Below are positions 6,044-9,480 of a stretch of 9,480 nucleotides of DNA, piece after piece (position 1 is the first letter of the stretch; every line of letters starts with the position of its first letter). A model generated the notes under the pieces. That model was not told the origin of the DNA, searched no databases, and was given only the letters and a program-made list of their open reading frames with translations. The translations under genes were made by a program, and so were the position numbers. Source of the DNA: an uncultured Varibaculum sp. GTDB taxonomy: Bacteria > Actinomycetota > Actinomycetes > Actinomycetales > Actinomycetaceae. The DNA is taken from the NCBI GenBank assembly GCA_947253735.1, contig CAMYAU010000061.1, positions 1 to 9,480 on the forward strand, in the 5' to 3' direction.

Positions 6044-6796
6044 TTAAAGTTTTAGACAGGAACGGACAGCATCTGCCAGCCCTTTGGCATCCGGAGTCTT
6101 AGCTACCGCCGCAATTGCTAACCCTAAATCCTGTGCTACCTGGGCAGAAGGCTTCCCGATGCAAATGAGTTTGGGGAGGGATCGGGAAGGGACAGCGGGG
6201 TCGGAACTAAACACCCCAAAATCAGCGAGGGCGCGCAGGTTAGACCCAGAAGTAACCACCACCGCATCGGCGCGAAAATATTCCTCCGGACACGCAGAAA
6301 CCGGGCTCATAGTGTAGAGGGGGCAAACATCTACCTGGTAACCCAGGCCGCTTAAAGCTGCCGCGAGGTCGGGTTTGCTCAGCGCTGATCCCGGTAAAAA
6401 TACCCGGCCAGGGGAGGGCCCATCCGCAATCAAGTCTGCAAAGTGGCGCGCCAAATCGGTGGCGTTACCACCCGCCTGCAAAGTGACATTCCAACCGGCC
6501 TTGCTTGCAGCCTCGGCACTAGCCTTACCTACCGCTGCTACCTGCGGAAACATACTTAAAGGTAGTTCGGTAGCTAACAGCTGCTGTAAATACCTGACAG
6601 TCCGGGCAGAAGTAATCACCACCCAGCTGTATTCCCTGCGCTTTAAGCGCTGCTGGCAGACGGGAAGTTGCGGAGGTGAAACCGGACGAGAACTGGTAAC
6701 CGGCGCGCCAACTACCCGGCAGCCAGGCAATTCCGCCTGCAGGTTTTTAGTCAGCGGACGAGTTGCCGCGGCAGTCAGTGCTACTGTAAACGCCAT
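6044..6796 (-). CDS. hemD: Uroporphyrinogen-III synthase
   Basis: Cyclises hydroxymethylbilane with inversion of ring D to give uroporphyrinogen III in the cytoplasm. HemD sequences diverge strongly, but the 250-residue length and the two-lobe pattern fit: WVVITSARTVRYL (58-70), VAAVGKASAEAASKAG (86-101), RVFLPGSALSKPDLAAAL (131-148) with LGYQVDVCPLY (151-161), ADAVVVTSGSNLRAL (177-190), and the closing segment ICIGKPSAQVAQDLGL (211-226) with the tail TPDAKGLADAV. ATG 6796 is chosen because AGAGGGGG lies 3 nt upstream. It begins 37 bp after the hemYC coding region on the same strand, so it is almost certainly co-transcribed with it and consumes the product of the HemC half. A weak hairpin follows. 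Confidence 0.93.
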   Translation of the reverse strand: MAFTVALTAAATRPLTKNLQAELPGCRVVGAPVTSSRPVSPPQLPVCQQRLKRREYSWVVITSARTVRYLQQLLATELPLSMFPQVAAVGKASAEAASKAGWNVTLQAGGNATDLARHFADLIADGPSPGRVFLPGSALSKPDLAAALSGLGYQVDVCPLYTMSPVSACPEEYFRADAVVVTSGSNLRALADFGVFSSDPAVPSRSLPKLICIGKPSAQVAQDLGLAIAAVAKTPDAKGLADAVRSCLKL

Positions 6797-6832
6797 CGTC
6801 CCCCTCTGAAAATAGTTCCTCGTTGCCGGTTA

Positions 6833-9391
6833 TTAGCCGCGTGCCTTAGTAGCGCCCAGGTCAGCGAGCTCGCCGCCGCCTGCCTCCAGGAGGGCGTGAG
6901 CCACGCTTTCACCCAGCTGGCGCGCCTGGTCAAGCATCTCGGCAAAAGTTTTCTCCGGATCGGCCTGTAAGGAATCACTAATGCGCACCTCGCGGGAGCC
7001 ATCCAGGGAAATAATCGCGGCACTCAAAGTGAGTATCCCTCGCTCCATCTGTGCAAACGCCCCCACAGGCGCGGCGCAACCGGCGTTTAGCTCCGCTAAC
7101 ACTGCCCGTTCCGCGGTAGAGGTAAGGGCAGTCGCCAAGTCATTAAGTTCTTCCAGGGCAGCCGCTAAATCGGGATGTGCCTCCAGTGCCGCCTCCGAAG
7201 CCTCCACTGCCAGCGCCCCTTGCGCCGGAGCCGGCAGCACCTGTTCGGGATCAAAGCGCTCACTGGCGTAAGCGCCGAGTCCGATCCGATCCAAACCGGC
7301 AGCCGCCAAAATCACCGCATCCAAGTCATGTGCGCCCTGCGAGATTTTTTCCCGTGTCTCCCGGCCATCAGTGAAATCGGCTTGCGGAGCGGTAATACCT
7401 TTCACTCTGCCCAGGCGGGTAGGAACATTTCCGCGAATATCCACGATCTTCAGGTCAGGACGCAAAGCCAGGATTTGGGCGGCGCGGCGCGGAGAGCCTG
7501 TACCCACGGTGGCGCCTGGCGGCAAAGTGTCCAAAGTTAAACCGGGAGCGGCACACAGGGCGTCCCGGGCATCCGCGCGGCTCGGAATCGCCGCAACTTT
7601 TAGACCCGGCGCCGGCTGGGTAGGTAAATCTTTAAAAGAATGCACTGCTAAATGGCAGTTTTCCTCCAGGAGCGCCAGGCGTAGTTGCGCGGCAAATACG
7701 CCCACTCCTCCTAGTTTTTGTAAAGAGGCGCGGGAAATATCGCCTGCCGTGCGCACTTGCCGCAGCTGCACTTTTAGTCCGTGTTCGCGCAATGCGGCAG
7801 CCACAGTTTCTGATTGAGTAACTGCCAGGCGAGAGGCGCGAGTTCCCAAAACTAAAGCATCGTCCTTCGCCTCACTGATCCAGCCGGTACCGCGCAATTT
7901 AATGGTTTGCGCCTGGCGCACTACTGCGGCAATCCCGGAACCGGCAACCCAGGAGCCTGCCAGCTCCAGACCAGGGTAAGCGCGCAGATCTTCCAGCAGC
8001 TTGGCGGTCATTTCCCGATGCTTGGGGGTGAAGGGCGGCAGGGAGCCATCCCAGTGAATAATCATCGATCCCAGCAGCTGATCCGGGGAAATCTCCACCC
8101 CCAGCAGCCGAGAAGCATCCTGTAAGGCCCCCTCGACCGATACTGGAATCTGTGGCCCATTAGCCCAACCATAAGATACTCGCAGCAGATGGTGACCTTT
8201 ACCGGCAGCTTCTTCCGCCCACGGCCATTTGGAAGTGTAGTGGGTGATAGCTTTCGCCCCCACGCAACCATTTTCAATATCTTCACTGCTCGGACGCTGT
8301 ACTAACATTCCCGAACCGCGCGGATGAGCATCTAACGCCGGACAGTCCACAAACAGGGTTACGTGGGCGATTGGTCCGCCCTGCGGGAGCTGACCGACTT
8401 CAATACCCGGTACTTTGCTAAGCATCGGCTCTGCTAAATAGCCTGGTAAAGCTACTACTACCTGCGGCAGGGTGACCGTGACCGCCTCTCCGATATTTAT
8501 GGGGCTTGCCCCGGGAGTCGGCCCCGATTTGGTGTTAGAAACCGTCACCTTCCAGCCTGCTGAGCCGGGCTGATTCGATCCCCCGGCAACGGATCCGGCA
8601 GCGGCGTCAGGTTCATTTGCAACCGGTTCTAGGTCGAGGGCGCGCACATGGGACAAAATCAGCCCCCCGCCCTCTTCGATGCGCTGCGCTAAGGTTTCTA
8701 CCAGGCGGAACATTCCTCCCTCAGGGGCAAGAACTGCTGGTTTACTCGGCTTAAGTCCCCGCAAACTGGCAACTGCCTTCACCAGGGAGCCGTGTTCTTT
8801 GAGTGCCGGGCGCAAACCGCGCAAGGTGGTGTCGGCGTTTAAGCGGTCAGTGCTGGCGGAGTGAATCCCGCCGGCAACAGGGGCAACTACTTTCTCTAAA
8901 ACTGCTTTTCCGAGGCGGGCAGTTACCAGATCGGAGACGGTGGCTTCTTCTGCCCCTACCTCCGGCCCCATAGTTAAGTCGTGGCGGGCGCGCTCCATTT
9001 CTGCTTCACTGAGTGCCTGCACAATCCCGGGGTCATCCAGGCTGGCGGGAATCCCCAGCATTCCGTGGGGAATCGGAAGGGCGCCCTCGGGAATGCCTGC
9101 GCGCTCATGGTGGAAAATCCAAGATTTACCGCGGGGAGCAACCAGCGGCAGGTCTAGTTCCTGGCACAAATCTTTAACTTCGGTAGCTCCGGCCGCGAAA
9201 GCCTCAGCGCCAATATCGAAAGTGAAGTCCCCAAAACGTCCCGAACAGATCAGGCCGCCGGGGCGTCCTCGTTCCTCGATCACCGCCACCCGCGCGCCCT
9301 GTTTCTGCAGAGTATAGGCGCTGGTCAATCCAGCCAGTCCCCCCCCAATAACCAAAACATCGTAATCGGCTAATCCAGCTAGGTCGTGCAT
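6833..9391 (-). CDS. hemY-hemC: Fused HemY/CgoX-type porphyrinogen oxidase and hydroxymethylbilane synthase (HemY-HemC)
   Basis: One uninterrupted frame of 852 codons from ATG 9391, chosen because AAGGAG lies 5 nt upstream; a TTG at 9409 would add six residues without its own Shine-Dalgarno. Numbering below counts from that TTG. Residues 15-505 are an FAD oxidase: VLVIGGGLAGL (18-28), E45/E46, RPGGL (49-53), FDIGAEAF (64-71) and the C-terminal FAD motif LAGSWVAGSGIAAVVRQAQ (483-501). In Actinobacteria this enzyme oxidises coproporphyrinogen III to coproporphyrin III. Residues 518-855 are HemC, which polymerises four porphobilinogens: GTRASRLAV (522-530), K565, HSFKDLPT (590-597, catalytic D594), GSPRR (638-642), DIRGNVPTR (657-665) and the dipyrromethane-binding C778 in NAGCAAP. 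The joint is only about 13 residues with no internal start signal. Two insertions stand out: a Gly/Ser/Pro-rich stretch at about 263-306 and about 20 residues at 669-695. hemD lies 37 bp downstream. Confidence 0.95.
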   Translation of the reverse strand: MHDLAGLADYDVLVIGGGLAGLTSAYTLQKQGARVAVIEERGRPGGLICSGRFGDFTFDIGAEAFAAGATEVKDLCQELDLPLVAPRGKSWIFHHERAGIPEGALPIPHGMLGIPASLDDPGIVQALSEAEMERARHDLTMGPEVGAEEATVSDLVTARLGKAVLEKVVAPVAGGIHSASTDRLNADTTLRGLRPALKEHGSLVKAVASLRGLKPSKPAVLAPEGGMFRLVETLAQRIEEGGGLILSHVRALDLEPVANEPDAAAGSVAGGSNQPGSAGWKVTVSNTKSGPTPGASPINIGEAVTVTLPQVVVALPGYLAEPMLSKVPGIEVGQLPQGGPIAHVTLFVDCPALDAHPRGSGMLVQRPSSEDIENGCVGAKAITHYTSKWPWAEEAAGKGHHLLRVSYGWANGPQIPVSVEGALQDASRLLGVEISPDQLLGSMIIHWDGSLPPFTPKHREMTAKLLEDLRAYPGLELAGSWVAGSGIAAVVRQAQTIKLRGTGWISEAKDDALVLGTRASRLAVTQSETVAAALREHGLKVQLRQVRTAGDISRASLQKLGGVGVFAAQLRLALLEENCHLAVHSFKDLPTQPAPGLKVAAIPSRADARDALCAAPGLTLDTLPPGATVGTGSPRRAAQILALRPDLKIVDIRGNVPTRLGRVKGITAPQADFTDGRETREKISQGAHDLDAVILAAAGLDRIGLGAYASERFDPEQVLPAPAQGALAVEASEAALEAHPDLAAALEELNDLATALTSTAERAVLAELNAGCAAPVGAFAQMERGILTLSAAIISLDGSREVRISDSLQADPEKTFAEMLDQARQLGESVAHALLEAGGGELADLGATKARG

Positions 9392-9402
9392 TGCATCTCC
9401 TT
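9392..9402 (-). promoter_or_regulatory. Shine-Dalgarno of hemY-hemC
   Basis: AAGGAG (9402-9397) is 5 nt before ATG 9391 and settles the start in favour of this ATG over the upstream in-frame TTG at 9409. All three minus-strand frames upstream of about 9440 contain stops close to the window edge, so no complete neighbouring gene is seen in 9403-9480. Confidence 0.8.
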
Positions 9403-9480
9403 GCCCCAAGCGGTTTTCAAGGCCTTGCGCCCCGGGTAATCCTTCAGCATATTCCTTGGCACTTAACGTGATTCATGTAC

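Noticed and set aside
7371..7817. Plus-strand frame of 148 codons opposite the HemC half
   Set aside because: The opposite strand carries intact HemC catalytic residues; GC-rich genes often give long antisense frames.
9392..9409. TTG 9409 as the start of hemY-hemC
   Set aside because: It has no Shine-Dalgarno at the right distance; AAGGAG lies between it and ATG 9391 and clearly serves the ATG.
1..9480. Defence system, mobile element, CRISPR array, tRNA or rRNA
   Set aside because: No transposase, integrase, toxin-antitoxin pair, spaced repeats or structured RNA signature was seen; the TM0106-type protein alone, in a housekeeping context, is not evidence of a defence locus.

Overview
The window looks like chromosome of a moderately GC-rich actinobacterium. 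The host signs are an actinobacterial glutamine synthetase I (GSI-beta), a HemB with an actinobacterial-looking metal site, a TM0106-family RecB-like protein and an LmeA/DUF2993-like membrane protein. The modest GC content and compact heme cluster suggest Actinomycetaceae (Varibaculum or Mobiluncus-like). This placement is inferred from protein flavour, not from a database search.

Everything except one small membrane-protein gene is on the minus strand, so transcription mostly runs from right to left. From the right, 9391-6833 encodes one very long protein. It joins a HemY/CgoX-type FAD-dependent (copro)porphyrinogen oxidase to a complete hydroxymethylbilane synthase (HemC). Uroporphyrinogen-III synthase (hemD, 6796-6044) follows 37 bp later. 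A single-pass LmeA-like protein (5917-5030) and a type I glutamine synthetase (glnA, 4857-3436, TTG start behind a strong Shine-Dalgarno) come next. A strong bidirectional hairpin terminator (3348-3420) separates glnA from a small two-helix membrane protein on the plus strand (3129-3332). That gene diverges from hemB (3031-2036). hemB runs into a short TM0106-type protein (2026-392) only 9 bp downstream, and then into a DUF4870 protein cut by the left edge (304-1).

Functionally, the window supplies porphobilinogen synthase (HemB), hydroxymethylbilane synthase (HemC half), uroporphyrinogen-III synthase (HemD) and a late oxidase (HemY half). The oxidase most likely acts on coproporphyrinogen III in the coproporphyrin-dependent route used by Actinobacteria. 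HemA/HemL, HemE, HemQ and HemH are not in the window.

The main point of interest is the HemY-HemC fusion. It joins two steps that are not consecutive in the pathway, and both halves keep their recognisable catalytic and cofactor residues. Secondary points are a TM0106 protein with no helicase half and apparently degraded RecB nuclease residues, an insertion in the HemC active-site region, and a perfect 14-bp palindrome flanked by direct repeats upstream of the LmeA-like gene. I saw no tRNA, rRNA, CRISPR array, insertion sequence or prophage. All gaps between genes are under 200 bp.
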